Source: Acidimicrobiia bacterium (GTDB taxonomy: Bacteria > Actinomycetota > Acidimicrobiia > Acidimicrobiales > Acidimicrobilacustridaceae). Taken from it: a stretch of 44,780 nucleotides of DNA. Shown here one piece after another: positions 34,020 to 41,732 of the stretch. The stretch lies in contig JAFIEP010000087.1 of the NCBI GenBank assembly GCA_020832495.1, forward strand, positions 1 through 44,780. Reading direction: 5' to 3'. The position numbers and the translations under genes are program-made. Within the stretch, counting starts at the first letter, position 1. Every line of letters begins with the position of its first letter. The notes under the pieces were generated by a model, which saw nothing but the letters and a program-made list of their open reading frames with translations, did no database searches and was not told where the DNA came from.

Positions 34020-35360
34020 TCACCACACGATGGTGACGGCGATCCACACCAACACCGCCACCGGGAGCCAGCGGCCGACCAGGTAGATCCGGGCGATCCA
34101 CCACCTCGAGTCGGTGCCCAACGCCTGCTGCAACCGGCTGGGCGGCACCAGCCAGCAGAAGAAACCGGCGCCGAAGATGCCGGAGAACAGGATCACCTGC
34201 CCACCCACGTTCTGGTCCACCCAGTCGAGGAACCGCGTGTCGCCGATGCTCAGCTCGAGGGGCGTGAAGCTGAGCGCGGAGGGCAGCGCCAGGACCAGCA
34301 TGACCCCGACGACCACCACGACAGCCTTCACGTGGCGCAGGCGGAACTCCTCGGCCACCGCGCTCAGGATCACCTTCAACCCGGCCAGGCTGGAGCTGAA
34401 CGCTGCGATGCAGAACAAGGCGAAGAACGCAATGGCCAGCGGAGCGCCCCAGGCCATGGCCTCGAACGCTCGGGGCAGCGTGTTGAAGGCCAACTGGCTG
34501 CCCTCGCCCGGATCCAGGCCGTGGGTGAACACGAACGGGAAGATCATCCAGCCGGCGAGCAGGGCGATGCAGGTCTCGGTTCCCGCAATGGCCAGCGAGG
34601 CGCGCGGCACGTTGGTCTTGGTCGGGATGTAGCTGCCGTAGGTGACGAGGTAGCCCTGGCCGATGGCCAACGAGTAGAAGCCCTGGCCGAAGGCAATCAC
34701 CCACAGCGTCGGGTCCCTCAGCGCGGAGAGGTCGGTCGACAGGAGGAAGTCCTTCGCCTGTTCCCACCCGGCGGTACGACTGGCGGCGACGACCAGTCCG
34801 ATGACGACGACCAAGAGCACCGGCATCATCGCCTTCGAGAACGTCTCGAGTGCGCTGAGACCGCGAACGAGCAGGATGCCGCCCAGGCCGAGGACCACCA
34901 CGAGCCACAGCAGCGAGGCGTAGCCAGCAGAGAAGTCGGCGAACGGACGCACCTGCTGGCGGACTGCATCCACCGCGTAGCCCATCGTCCAGCCGGTGAT
35001 CACCAGGTAGTAGCTGGTGATCACCGTGGTCAGCCCGACGACGAACCAGCCGTACCAGACACCGGCGGGGTGCACCTGGCGGAACGTGTGGACGGTGTTG
35101 CCCTGGGCCAGCCGCCCGGCAGCCACCTCGAGGTACATGAGCGGCAGGCACACGACGACCATGGCCAGTAGGTAGGCCAGGATGAACCCGCCGCCTCCGT
35201 ACTCCCCGGCGAGGTAGGGGAACCGCCACAGGTTCCCGAGGCCCACCGCTGCGGCGGCCATCGAGAAGATGAACGCCGGCTCCGACGACCACTGCCCGCG
35301 ATCCTTGGACGTCTCCGTCCCCGGGCCCGCAGCGTCGGCTTGTGGCACCGGTTCCGCCAC
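34020..35360 (-). CDS. Sodium-dependent NSS-family transporter
   Basis: An integral membrane protein of 446 residues in the neurotransmitter:sodium symporter family (LeuT/MhsT type), which imports amino acids or related amines with Na+. Helix 1 carries the family signature AVGLGNLWRFPYLAGEYGGG, helix 6 has QGFYSLAIGQGYLVTYGSY with the unwound segment, and helix 8 has FALFCIAAFSSSLAGLK with sodium-ligand Ser residues. About 11-12 helices are predicted by hydrophobicity, and the length matches bacterial members. The short soluble N-terminus is acidic. The ATG at 35360 is used; no other start is needed. It is divergent from the LiaF-like cassette across a gap holding repeat copy 5. The substrate is not deducible. 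Confidence 0.93.
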   Translation of the reverse strand: MAEPVPQADAAGPGTETSKDRGQWSSEPAFIFSMAAAAVGLGNLWRFPYLAGEYGGGGFILAYLLAMVVVCLPLMYLEVAAGRLAQGNTVHTFRQVHPAGVWYGWFVVGLTTVITSYYLVITGWTMGYAVDAVRQQVRPFADFSAGYASLLWLVVVLGLGGILLVRGLSALETFSKAMMPVLLVVVIGLVVAASRTAGWEQAKDFLLSTDLSALRDPTLWVIAFGQGFYSLAIGQGYLVTYGSYIPTKTNVPRASLAIAGTETCIALLAGWMIFPFVFTHGLDPGEGSQLAFNTLPRAFEAMAWGAPLAIAFFALFCIAAFSSSLAGLKVILSAVAEEFRLRHVKAVVVVVGVMLVLALPSALSFTPLELSIGDTRFLDWVDQNVGGQVILFSGIFGAGFFCWLVPPSRLQQALGTDSRWWIARIYLVGRWLPVAVLVWIAVTIVW

Positions 35361-35402
35361 GCGGACAGACCCTCCTCGATCACGATGTCAGCAGGTGGGG
35401 AA

Positions 35403-35487
35403 TGACCGGCTCGACCCTACCGGCCAGGCGACCGAGTAGCGGCCCTACGCGCAACCCGGTCCCGCATGCGTACGCAGATGTACACAG
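35403..35487. repeat. Palindromic intergenic element, copy 5, with 42-nt shared flank
   Basis: The 43-nt palindrome is at 35445-35487 (starts CTACGCGCAACC, ends TACACAG) and is the most diverged copy. The preceding 42 nt (35403-35444) align without gaps to the flank of copy 3, with 32 of 42 identical and all ten differences transitions. It lies between divergent genes. Confidence 0.65.
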
Positions 35488-35597
35488 ATCCAGCGCCGCC
35501 GCCAACCAACACCCACCGCCGTCGAGCATCCGGGTGCACATCCGCTGCAGCGCGCTGGTCCTTCCGTCGAGACGGTCCGGCGTGCCAGGATGGGTTC

Positions 35598-36209
35598 GTG
35601 CGCGCCGTGGAGGACCAGACGCGAGCCGAGCCGGACTGGGATCGGCTCGTCACCGGGGTACTCCTCGTCGGGCTGGGTGTCGTCTGGCTCCTCTCGTCCG
35701 CTGAGGTGGTGGACCCGAACTGGCGCATCCTGCTCCCAGCGGCGTTGGTCGCCGTCGGTGCCACCATGGGACTGCTCGCAGCGTGGGGGCGCGGCAGCGA
35801 CCTCATGGGAACCGGCACGCTGCTCACGGTGCTCGTGATCGTCGTTGCGGTCATCCCGGCGAGTCCCAGCTGGCGGATCGGCGATCAGGCCGTGCGCCCC
35901 GCCACCGCAGACGAGGTGCAGGCGCGCTACTCCCACGGCGTCGGCACACTGACCATCGATCTTCGCGAGCTGGTGCTCGAGTCCGACCTCCATGTCGAGG
36001 CCAGCAACGGGATCGGTGAACTCGTCGTCCAGGTCCCCGAGGTAGCAGCTCTCGACGTCGATGTGCGCGTCGGCGTGGGCAGCGCCGTGGTCGGCGACCG
36101 CGAATCCGACGGGTTCAGCGCCCGTCTCGAGACCCGTCTCGCCGGGGAGGGGCCAACGATCCACCTGGACCTCTCGGCGGGTATCGGCGAGATCAGGGTG
36201 GAGCGATGA
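35598..36209 (+). CDS. LiaF-like membrane protein (first of three)
   Basis: About 203 residues. An acidic N-terminus is followed by three or four hydrophobic segments (LVTGVLLVGLGVVWLL, ILLPAALVAVGATMGLLAAW, GTLLTVLVIVVAVIPA). A beta-rich C-terminal domain follows with repeats of the LiaF/toast-rack kind (YSHGVGTLTIDLREL, ASNGIGELVVQVPEV, SAGIGEIRVER). Family members are membrane sensors or modulators of cell-envelope stress. GTG at 35598 follows AGGA by 8 nt; the ORF extends upstream without a family-like sequence. Its stop overlaps the next gene's start (ATGA). No LiaRS two-component pair is adjacent, so the partner is unknown. Confidence 0.8.
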   Translation: MRAVEDQTRAEPDWDRLVTGVLLVGLGVVWLLSSAEVVDPNWRILLPAALVAVGATMGLLAAWGRGSDLMGTGTLLTVLVIVVAVIPASPSWRIGDQAVRPATADEVQARYSHGVGTLTIDLRELVLESDLHVEASNGIGELVVQVPEVAALDVDVRVGVGSAVVGDRESDGFSARLETRLAGEGPTIHLDLSAGIGEIRVER

Positions 36210-36385
36210 AGGACCGTCGTGGCGTGGTCGCAGGACTCGTGTTCGTCGTGATCGGCGCCGGCTTCCTGCTCGACGAACTCGATGTCGTCGAGTTGCGACC
36301 CGCCTACCTCTTGCCGCTGCTGTTGATCGCGGCAGGTGTCTGGATCGTGGTCGGAAGCGCCCGGAGCGGGGGCCGACGCCAGTGA
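36206..36385 (+). CDS. Small two-helix LiaI/LiaF-TM-like membrane protein
   Basis: A 59-residue protein, MKDRRGVVAGLVFVVIGAGF to ARSGGRRQ, short enough to be missed by common length cut-offs. It has two transmembrane helices (VVAGLVFVVIGAGFLLDEL and AYLLPLLLIAAGVWIVVG) separated by a short loop, the same hairpin as the N-terminal part of both neighbours (DUF5668-like). Its ATG overlaps the previous stop and its TGA overlaps the next GTG start, so the three genes are translationally coupled. It probably forms a membrane complex with them. Confidence 0.82.
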   Translation: MKDRRGVVAGLVFVVIGAGFLLDELDVVELRPAYLLPLLLIAAGVWIVVGSARSGGRRQ

Positions 36386-36912
36386 GACGCCGGAGCCAGC
36401 TCCTGCTCGGCGGCCTGCTCGTCCTACTCGGCGTGCTGTGGCTGCTCGACACGGCGGACGTCATCACGGTGTGGCGGTGGGGTGTGATCGTTCCGCTCGT
36501 CGTCATCGCAGTTGGGGTGTGGCGAATCGTGACCGCATTCGGTGGCGCCAAGCGGGACGCCGTGTACGGCAGCGTCGACACCTTGGTCGTCCTGAGCGAC
36601 CGTCACCTGCGCTGCGACGGCGCCTTCGAGGGCGGGTCGATCGCCTCTGTCCTCGCCGACGTCGAACTCGACCTCAGCGGAGCGACGCCGGCCTCGCCGC
36701 CGGTCGAGCTGTCCGCCACCACGATCCTCGCCGATCTCGACATCATCGTGCCGGCCACCTGGCGCGTACGGGTGGAAGGACCGGTGCTCCTCGCCGACGT
36801 GGACGTGGATGACGAGGTGCTCGATGCCGGCGGCGCCGGACCCGATGAGCGACCCGAGCTCGTGATCAGGGCGTTCAGCGTGCTCGGCGACTTCACCGTC
36901 CGCCGCAGCTAG
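36382..36912 (+). CDS. LiaF-like membrane protein (third of three)
   Basis: 176 residues. Two transmembrane helices (LLLGGLLVLLGVLWLLDTA and WGVIVPLVVIAVGVWRIVTA) are followed by a right-handed beta domain: VYGSVDTLVVLSDRHLR, SIASVLADVELDLSGA, LSATTILADLDIIVPATW and IRAFSVLGDFTVRRS. This is the LiaF C-terminal architecture (cell-wall-active antibiotic response family). The start GTG at 36382 overlaps the previous stop as GTGA. The cassette is followed by two palindromic repeats before the convergent acyl-CoA dehydrogenase copy 2. A role in envelope stress is inferred from family and layout. Confidence 0.82.
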   Translation: MRRRSQLLLGGLLVLLGVLWLLDTADVITVWRWGVIVPLVVIAVGVWRIVTAFGGAKRDAVYGSVDTLVVLSDRHLRCDGAFEGGSIASVLADVELDLSGATPASPPVELSATTILADLDIIVPATWRVRVEGPVLLADVDVDDEVLDAGGAGPDERPELVIRAFSVLGDFTVRRS

Positions 36913-36933
36913 TCGATCACGTCGCTGCACCGG

Positions 36934-37018
36934 TGATCGGCTCGACCCCACCGGTCGGGTGACCAGGCGGCGGCTCTGCGTGCAACCGGGTACCGCAGAG
37001 GTACCTCCCAGCACACAG
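36934..37018. repeat. Palindromic intergenic element, copy 3, with 42-nt shared flank
   Basis: The palindrome is at 36976-37018: arms CTGCGTGC and GCACACAG, inner stem GTACC/GGTAC. The flank 36934-36975 is shared with copy 5. It lies in the 244-bp gap between the LiaF-like cassette and dehydrogenase copy 2; apart from copies 3 and 4 I see nothing else in that gap. Confidence 0.75.
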
Positions 37019-37066
37019 AACCTGCGACGAGGCCTGCCCAGGACCAACTGACGCACCCGTCGGGCT

Positions 37067-37109
37067 CTGCGTGCAACCAGGTACCGCATGGGTACCCATT
37101 TGCACACAG
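37067..37109. repeat. 43-nt palindromic intergenic element, copy 4
   Basis: Arms CTGCGTGC and GCACACAG, inner stem GGTACC/GGTACC around GCATG. It is a direct repeat of copy 3, offset by 91 nt. Its flank (CAACTGAC, then CACCCGTCGGGCT) matches the flank of copy 2. Confidence 0.75.
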
Positions 37110-37156
37110 AACCCGCGGCGACGCCTTCAGAGCGGGTGCCAGCAGCGCGTGTTCGA

Positions 37157-38392
37157 TTACTCGATGCGGATGCCGGAGATGGCCCGGGCGATCACCAGCT
37201 CCTGGATCTGCTCGGTGCCCTCGAAGATGTCCATGATCTTGGCGTCACGGTGCCAACGCTCGACGGGGTACTCACGGGTGTAGCCGTAGCCACCCAGGAT
37301 CTGGATGGCCCGTTCGGTCACCCACACCGCGGTTCGACCGGCGTAGAGCTTCGACATCGACCCCTCGGCGTTCTCGTACTTGCCGTTGCGCGACAGCCAC
37401 GCAGCGCGCCACAGCAGCAACCGAGCAGCGTCGACCTGCATGCACATGTTGGCCAGCATGAAGGCGATCGACTGGTTCTCGATGATGGCCTTGCCGAAGG
37501 CGCGGCGCTCCTTGGCGTACTCGAGCGAGTACTCGTAGGCGGCTCGGGCGATACCCACCGCCATGGCCGCCACGGCCGGCCGGGTGGACTCGAAGGTGGC
37601 CATGGCCGGCTGCTTGCCGGTGGAGGCCCCCGCGTCGGGGTTGTTCAGCCGTTCGCGGGCCCGAGCCAGCTTCTCGTCGAGCTTCTCCTTACCACCGAGC
37701 AGACACGAGCCGGGCACACGGCAGTCGTCGAGCACCACCTCGGAGGTGTGCGACGCCTTGATGCCGTGCTTCTTGTACTTCTGGCCCATCGACAGCCCGG
37801 GGGTGCCGGGCGGGATGACGAAGCTGGCCTGTCCACGGCTCTTCAGCTCGGGATCGACCGACGCCACCACCACGTGCACATCGGCGATGCCGCCGTTGGT
37901 GATCCACGCCTTGGTGCCGTTGAGCACCCACTCGTCCTTGGCCTCGTCGTAGACGGCCTTGGTGCGCAGGCTGGACACGTCGGAACCGGCGTCGGGCTCG
38001 GACACACAGAAAGCACCCAGCTTCACGTCGTCCGCCGTGCCGTAGCACTGCGGCGCCCACTCGGCCACCTGCTCGGGCGTGCCGTTGCCGGCGATGCCCG
38101 CCGCAGCCAGACCCGAGCCGAAGATGGACAGCCCGATGCCGGCGTCGCCCCAGAAGAGCTCCTCCATGGCGATGGGCAGCGTGAGACCGGTGGGATCCCC
38201 GATGGAGGCCTGGGCCATGAAGTCCATGCCGTACAGGCCGATCTTGGCGGCCTCCTCGACGACGGGCCACGGGAACTCCTCCCGCTCGTCCCATTCCTCG
38301 GCTGCCGGCCGCACCACGTTGGCGGCGAAGTCGTGCACCCATTGCTGGATCTGCAGCTGATCGTCGTTGAGCTGCAACGAGAACTCGGCCAT
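37157..38392 (-). CDS. Acyl-CoA dehydrogenase (copy 2)
   Basis: 411 residues, gap-free paralogue of the enzyme at 25749-26984, with about 40 differences by eye. All catalytic landmarks are kept: SEPDAGSDVSSLRTKA, GTKAWITNGGIADV, GGYGYTREYPVERWHRD and FEGTEQIQ with the base Glu. Differences cluster in the N-terminal helices, in the substrate-side segment FMAQASIGDPTG (copy 1: FMAQAMMGDDTG), and around NNPDAGASTG, so substrate range may differ. The ATG at 38392 begins MAEFSLQLNDDQ as in copy 1; the longer ORF is not conserved between copies. The upstream palindrome is also shared, so both are probably under one regulator. It converges with the LiaF-like cassette. Confidence 0.94.
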   Translation of the reverse strand: MAEFSLQLNDDQLQIQQWVHDFAANVVRPAAEEWDEREEFPWPVVEEAAKIGLYGMDFMAQASIGDPTGLTLPIAMEELFWGDAGIGLSIFGSGLAAAGIAGNGTPEQVAEWAPQCYGTADDVKLGAFCVSEPDAGSDVSSLRTKAVYDEAKDEWVLNGTKAWITNGGIADVHVVVASVDPELKSRGQASFVIPPGTPGLSMGQKYKKHGIKASHTSEVVLDDCRVPGSCLLGGKEKLDEKLARARERLNNPDAGASTGKQPAMATFESTRPAVAAMAVGIARAAYEYSLEYAKERRAFGKAIIENQSIAFMLANMCMQVDAARLLLWRAAWLSRNGKYENAEGSMSKLYAGRTAVWVTERAIQILGGYGYTREYPVERWHRDAKIMDIFEGTEQIQELVIARAISGIRIE

Positions 38393-38462
38393 GTCACTTG
38401 CCCCCTGCTCGCCTGCGTCGGCGGGTCGCTCGGTCGTGATGTCGGCACCTGCGCCACTGCAA

Positions 38463-38478
38463 GTTACCGCTTGGTAAC
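38463..38478. promoter_or_regulatory. Operator-like palindrome upstream of acyl-CoA dehydrogenase 2
   Basis: GTTACCGCTTGGTAAC (perfect GTTACC-GCTT-GGTAAC) lies 70 bp before the ATG of dehydrogenase 2. Aligned with the site of copy 1, both read, toward the gene, TTTGTTACC-N5-GTAACTT. Conservation of site, position and flanks argues for one shared transcription factor. Confidence 0.68.
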
Positions 38479-38517
38479 AAACGGTACCGTGGCCGGGGGG
38501 ATCACGCCAAGCGAACG

Positions 38518-38553
38518 CCTGCACGCCCGGTCAGGAACGACCGGGCGTGCAGG
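38518..38553. terminator. 15-bp perfect hairpin after small membrane gene
   Basis: CCTGCACGCCCGGTC (38518-38532), loop AGGAAC, and its exact complement at 38539-38553. It lies 33 bp beyond the stop of the minus-strand 51-residue gene and ahead of the dehydrogenase 2 operator, where a terminator is expected. The following minus-strand sequence is only mildly T-rich. Confidence 0.7.
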
Positions 38554-38585
38554 AGCGTTGCAGCTCAGAAGGCTCTCAGCGAGAT

Positions 38586-38741
38586 TCAGACGGCGGCTGC
38601 GCCGCGGCGCATGACACCGAGCAGGATGCCGGCGACGAACACGGCGGCGGCGATGATGGCCAGCCAGATCATGCCCTCGACGAGTAGGCCCACGCCGCCG
38701 AGCAGCAGTGCGAGAACGATGAGAAGAACGACGATGCCCAT
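38586..38741 (-). CDS. Small hydrophobic membrane protein
   Basis: 51 residues, almost entirely two transmembrane helices: MGIVVLLIVLALLLGGVGLL and MIWLAIIAAAVFVAGILLGV, ending MRRGAAAV with positive charges that would remain inside. AAGGAG stands 5 nt before the ATG at 38741, which decides the start against the longer ORF to 38786. It resembles the widespread ~50-residue hydrophobic proteins of actinobacteria, often stress-induced; the function is unknown. It is flanked downstream by a strong hairpin, so it is probably transcribed alone. Confidence 0.78.
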   Translation of the reverse strand: MGIVVLLIVLALLLGGVGLLVEGMIWLAIIAAAVFVAGILLGVMRRGAAAV

Positions 38742-38870
38742 GATGGCTCCTTGGTCTGTGCGGGCCCCCTCGCGGGGCGACAACACTTACCTACCCCAAC
38801 GCTGAGCAGGCAGAACCAAGGCGCGAGAAACAGGTAGGGGTCGAACGTCAGGACCGCTCGGGCCGCCGGC

Positions 38871-40223
38871 TCAACCAGGACGGACCGAGGTCCCCTCGGC
38901 CGTGTCCTCCACCACGTACCCGGCGGCAACGATGGCGTCCCGCAACGCGTCGGCTGCGGCCCAGTCCCGCGCCGTTCGGGCTTCGTCTCGCTGACGGGCC
39001 AGTGCCGCCACCTCAGCAGGCACGTCGCCGGTGTCGGCCAGCAGCTCGAGCCCCACTGCGCCCGTCATCTCCATGACCGCCGCCCCTGCGGCCGCCGCCT
39101 CGTCGACACGGCCCTCGTCGGCAGCCTGGTTGGCCCGGTGCAGGGTGCGGAACATCAGGTCCACCACGGCGGGGGTGTCGAGGTCGTCGTCCATGCGCTC
39201 CCGGAACCGCTCGAGCGTGGCCGCATCAGCGGGCACCGTCGGCCACGTGGCCGCTCGACGCGCCAACGCATCGAGACGACGGAGCGCCGCAGACGCGTCG
39301 GCAGCCACGCCCTCGTTGACCTCGATCGGTGAGCGGTAGTGGGAGCGCAACACCAGGAGGCGGTACGAGCGAGGGTCCGACCGGGCGGCGAGGTCGTCGA
39401 GGTCAGTGAAGTTGCCGAGCGACTTGGACATCTTCTCGCCGCCCACCTCGACGAAGCCGTTGTGCACCCAGTGCGCAGCGAAGCGGTGGCCGAGCGCCCG
39501 GGCCTGGGCCCGTTCGTTCTCGTGGTGGGGGAACGCCAGGTCCTGCCCACCGCCGTGGATGTCGAAGCCGTCACCGAGCAGGCCCAGGCTCATGACCACG
39601 CACTCGGTGTGCCACCCCGGCCGGCCGGGTCCCCACGGTGAAGGCCACGACGGCTCCTCGGGCTTGGCCTTCTTCCACAGGGCGAAGTCGACCGGTGAGC
39701 GTTTGGTCTCGTCCACCTCGACCCGTGCTCCCGCCTGCAGCGACTCGATCGACTGGCGGGCCAGCAGGCCGTAGTCCGTCACCGCCTCGGCACTGAAGTA
39801 CACCCCGTCGTCGGTTTCGTAGGCCGCCCCCTCGGCGATCAGTCGCTCGATCAGCGCCACCATCTCGGCCACGAAGGCCGTGGCATGGGGGTCGTGCGTT
39901 GGTCGAGCCACCCCGATGGCCTCCATCGAGCGCCACCACGCAGCCTCCCATTCCCGGGCCACCTCGTCGTGTGCCCGACCTTCCCTGGCAGCCCGGTCGA
40001 TGATCTTGTCGTCGATGTCGGTGATGTTCGAGACGTAGGTCACCTCGAGGCCCGACCACTCCAGGTAACGACGCAACACGTCGAAGACCAGGGCGAAGCG
40101 GCCGTGGCCGAGGTGTGCCGGCCCGTAGACCGTGGGACCGCAGACGTACATCGACACCTTGCCGGGGTCACGGGGCTCGAGCGGGACCACCTCGCCGCGG
40201 GCGGTGTCGTACAGGCGGATCAT
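38871..40223 (-). CDS. cysS: Cysteinyl-tRNA synthetase
   Basis: A 450-residue class I aminoacyl-tRNA synthetase that charges tRNA-Cys. The HIGH motif is HLGHG in YVCGPTVYGPAHLGHGR, whose Cys is the first zinc ligand; the others are the Cys in WHTECVVM and the His/Glu in AFPHHENE. KMSKSLGN is the KMSKS loop. The anticodon-binding end includes the conserved ALRDAI helix. MshC, the mycothiol ligase relative, is shorter and lacks this C-terminal domain, so CysS is the better call. The ATG at 40223 begins MIRLYDTARGEVV as expected. It is divergent from the CapA-like gene. Confidence 0.95.
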   Translation of the reverse strand: MIRLYDTARGEVVPLEPRDPGKVSMYVCGPTVYGPAHLGHGRFALVFDVLRRYLEWSGLEVTYVSNITDIDDKIIDRAAREGRAHDEVAREWEAAWWRSMEAIGVARPTHDPHATAFVAEMVALIERLIAEGAAYETDDGVYFSAEAVTDYGLLARQSIESLQAGARVEVDETKRSPVDFALWKKAKPEEPSWPSPWGPGRPGWHTECVVMSLGLLGDGFDIHGGGQDLAFPHHENERAQARALGHRFAAHWVHNGFVEVGGEKMSKSLGNFTDLDDLAARSDPRSYRLLVLRSHYRSPIEVNEGVAADASAALRRLDALARRAATWPTVPADAATLERFRERMDDDLDTPAVVDLMFRTLHRANQAADEGRVDEAAAAGAAVMEMTGAVGLELLADTGDVPAEVAALARQRDEARTARDWAAADALRDAIVAAGYVVEDTAEGTSVRPG

Positions 40224-40368
40224 GCCCGGAGGCTAACGGAGCCGCACCCAGGCCGAGACCCGAGTTCCTCGGGCGTCGTAGCCCGGCGTCCGAGCGCAAC
40301 ACTGCCAGCCGCCACCCCGCCGCGACCCTGCCGCGGACGCAGAGCACTGCGCTGCTAGGTTCGCCCAC

Positions 40369-41634
40369 GTGCCGTTGCCGCCGCAGCGCAGCGACGCACC
40401 GGAGGTCTCGGCGGACCCGTTTCGGCCGCGCCGAGCCATGGCGGTGGCGTCGACCATGGTCGCTCTCGTCGTGCTCTTCGTGGCCTGCGGGGGCGGTGAT
40501 CTGAGCGCCGACGGGGCGACATCGGGCACCACGCTCGCCACATCGACCACCGACGCCGACCAGGCACCCACCACCGACACCAGCACCGAGGCGGACGACG
40601 CGGGCGCGGAGGTCACCACCACGGTGCTGTTCGAGCCGCGCCGATTCACGGTGGCGGCCACCGGCGACCTCCTCCTCCACACCCCCGTGCACGCGGCGGC
40701 GCTCAACTACGGAGGTGGCGAGCGGTACGAGTTCGGACCGATGTTCGACGAGGTCCGCCACCTGCTCAGCGCCGCCGACCTGGCCATCTGCCATCTCGAG
40801 ACCCCACTCTCGGCGGACAGCACCAACTTGTCGGGCTTCCCGCTGTTCAACGCCCCCGCCGAGATCGCGCCAGCGGCGGCCGACGCCGGCTACGACGGGT
40901 GTTCCACCGCCTCCAACCACTCGCTCGACAAGGGCTTCGAAGGGGTCCGCCAGACGCTCGACACGCTCGACGCCGCCGGGCTGGTCCACAGCGGCATGGC
41001 CCGCACCGCCGAGGAGGCCGCCAACCCCCCGATCTACGAGGTGAGCACCCCGGTAGGAGATCCCGTGCGAGTCGGGCACCTGTCGTTCACCTACGGGCTC
41101 AACGGCATCCCGCTCCCCGCCGAGGCCCCCTTCGCCGCCAACGTCATCGACCGCGACCGCATCCTGGCCGACGCCGCCGGTCTGCGTGAGCGGGGCGCCG
41201 AGGTGGTGCTCGTGTCGTTGCAGTGGGGCATCGAGTACCAGGCCCGACCGTCGGCCGAACAGGAACAACTCGGCGCAGAGCTGCTGGCGTCACCCGACAT
41301 CGACGCCATCATCGGTACCCACGTCCACGTGGTGCAGCCCATCGAACGCATCGACGGCAAGGTCCTCATCTACGGCCTCGGCAACTTCCTGTCGAACCAG
41401 GTCCACCGCGAGGACACGCTCGACGGGGTCATCGTGGAGGTCGAGTTCCTCGAGGAGGCTCCCGGCCACTTCGTCGCCGGCGACATCTTCTGGACGCCCA
41501 CCCGGGTCGAGGTCGGTCCCTACACCATCCGGCCGGTGACGCCCTCGAGCAACCCGGCCAGCTACGAACGCACCCGCAGCGCCCTCGAGATGCTCGGGCC
41601 CTTCGGCGGCCACTCCACCACCGCTGATCTCTGA
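40369..41634 (+). CDS. CapA/PgsA-like lipoprotein (metallophosphatase fold)
   Basis: 421 residues. The N-terminus FRPRRAMAVASTMVALVVLFVACGGG has a Sec/lipoprotein signal with a Cys lipobox (FVAC), then a Thr-rich linker. The PGA_cap domain follows: VAATGDLLLHTPV (metal Asp), CHLETPLS, GCSTASNHSLDKGFEGV, VSLQWGIEY and GTHVHVVQPIERIDGKVLIYGLGNFLSN. Family members act in poly-gamma-glutamate capsule export or related envelope polymers, but CapB/CapC are absent here, so the substrate is open. The GTG at 40369 is the outermost plausible start; ATG at 40438 would also leave a signal peptide. Confidence 0.88.
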   Translation: MPLPPQRSDAPEVSADPFRPRRAMAVASTMVALVVLFVACGGGDLSADGATSGTTLATSTTDADQAPTTDTSTEADDAGAEVTTTVLFEPRRFTVAATGDLLLHTPVHAAALNYGGGERYEFGPMFDEVRHLLSAADLAICHLETPLSADSTNLSGFPLFNAPAEIAPAAADAGYDGCSTASNHSLDKGFEGVRQTLDTLDAAGLVHSGMARTAEEAANPPIYEVSTPVGDPVRVGHLSFTYGLNGIPLPAEAPFAANVIDRDRILADAAGLRERGAEVVLVSLQWGIEYQARPSAEQEQLGAELLASPDIDAIIGTHVHVVQPIERIDGKVLIYGLGNFLSNQVHREDTLDGVIVEVEFLEEAPGHFVAGDIFWTPTRVEVGPYTIRPVTPSSNPASYERTRSALEMLGPFGGHSTTADL

Positions 41635-41732
41635 CCGGCAACGGCGCCGCTCGCTCCCGGGCACTTGCGACCGCCCGACGGCCACTTCGCCTTTCCGGGC
41701 GCGAGGGGCTGCCCGGTAACCTCTGCCGTCGT

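Noticed and set aside
27154-37109. CRISPR array as an explanation for the repeated 43-nt elements
   Set aside because: The copies are kilobases apart with genes between, diverged in sequence, and no cas genes are present; the RecB-like protein at 12579-13571 is not next to them.
36976-37109. Simple bidirectional terminator function for palindromic copies 3 and 4
   Set aside because: Possible for these two, but copies 2 and 5 lie between divergent genes where nothing needs terminating, so it cannot be the general role.
38871-40223. MshC (mycothiol ligase) instead of CysS
   Set aside because: The length and the presence of the C-terminal tRNA-binding domain fit CysS; no other mycothiol gene is nearby.
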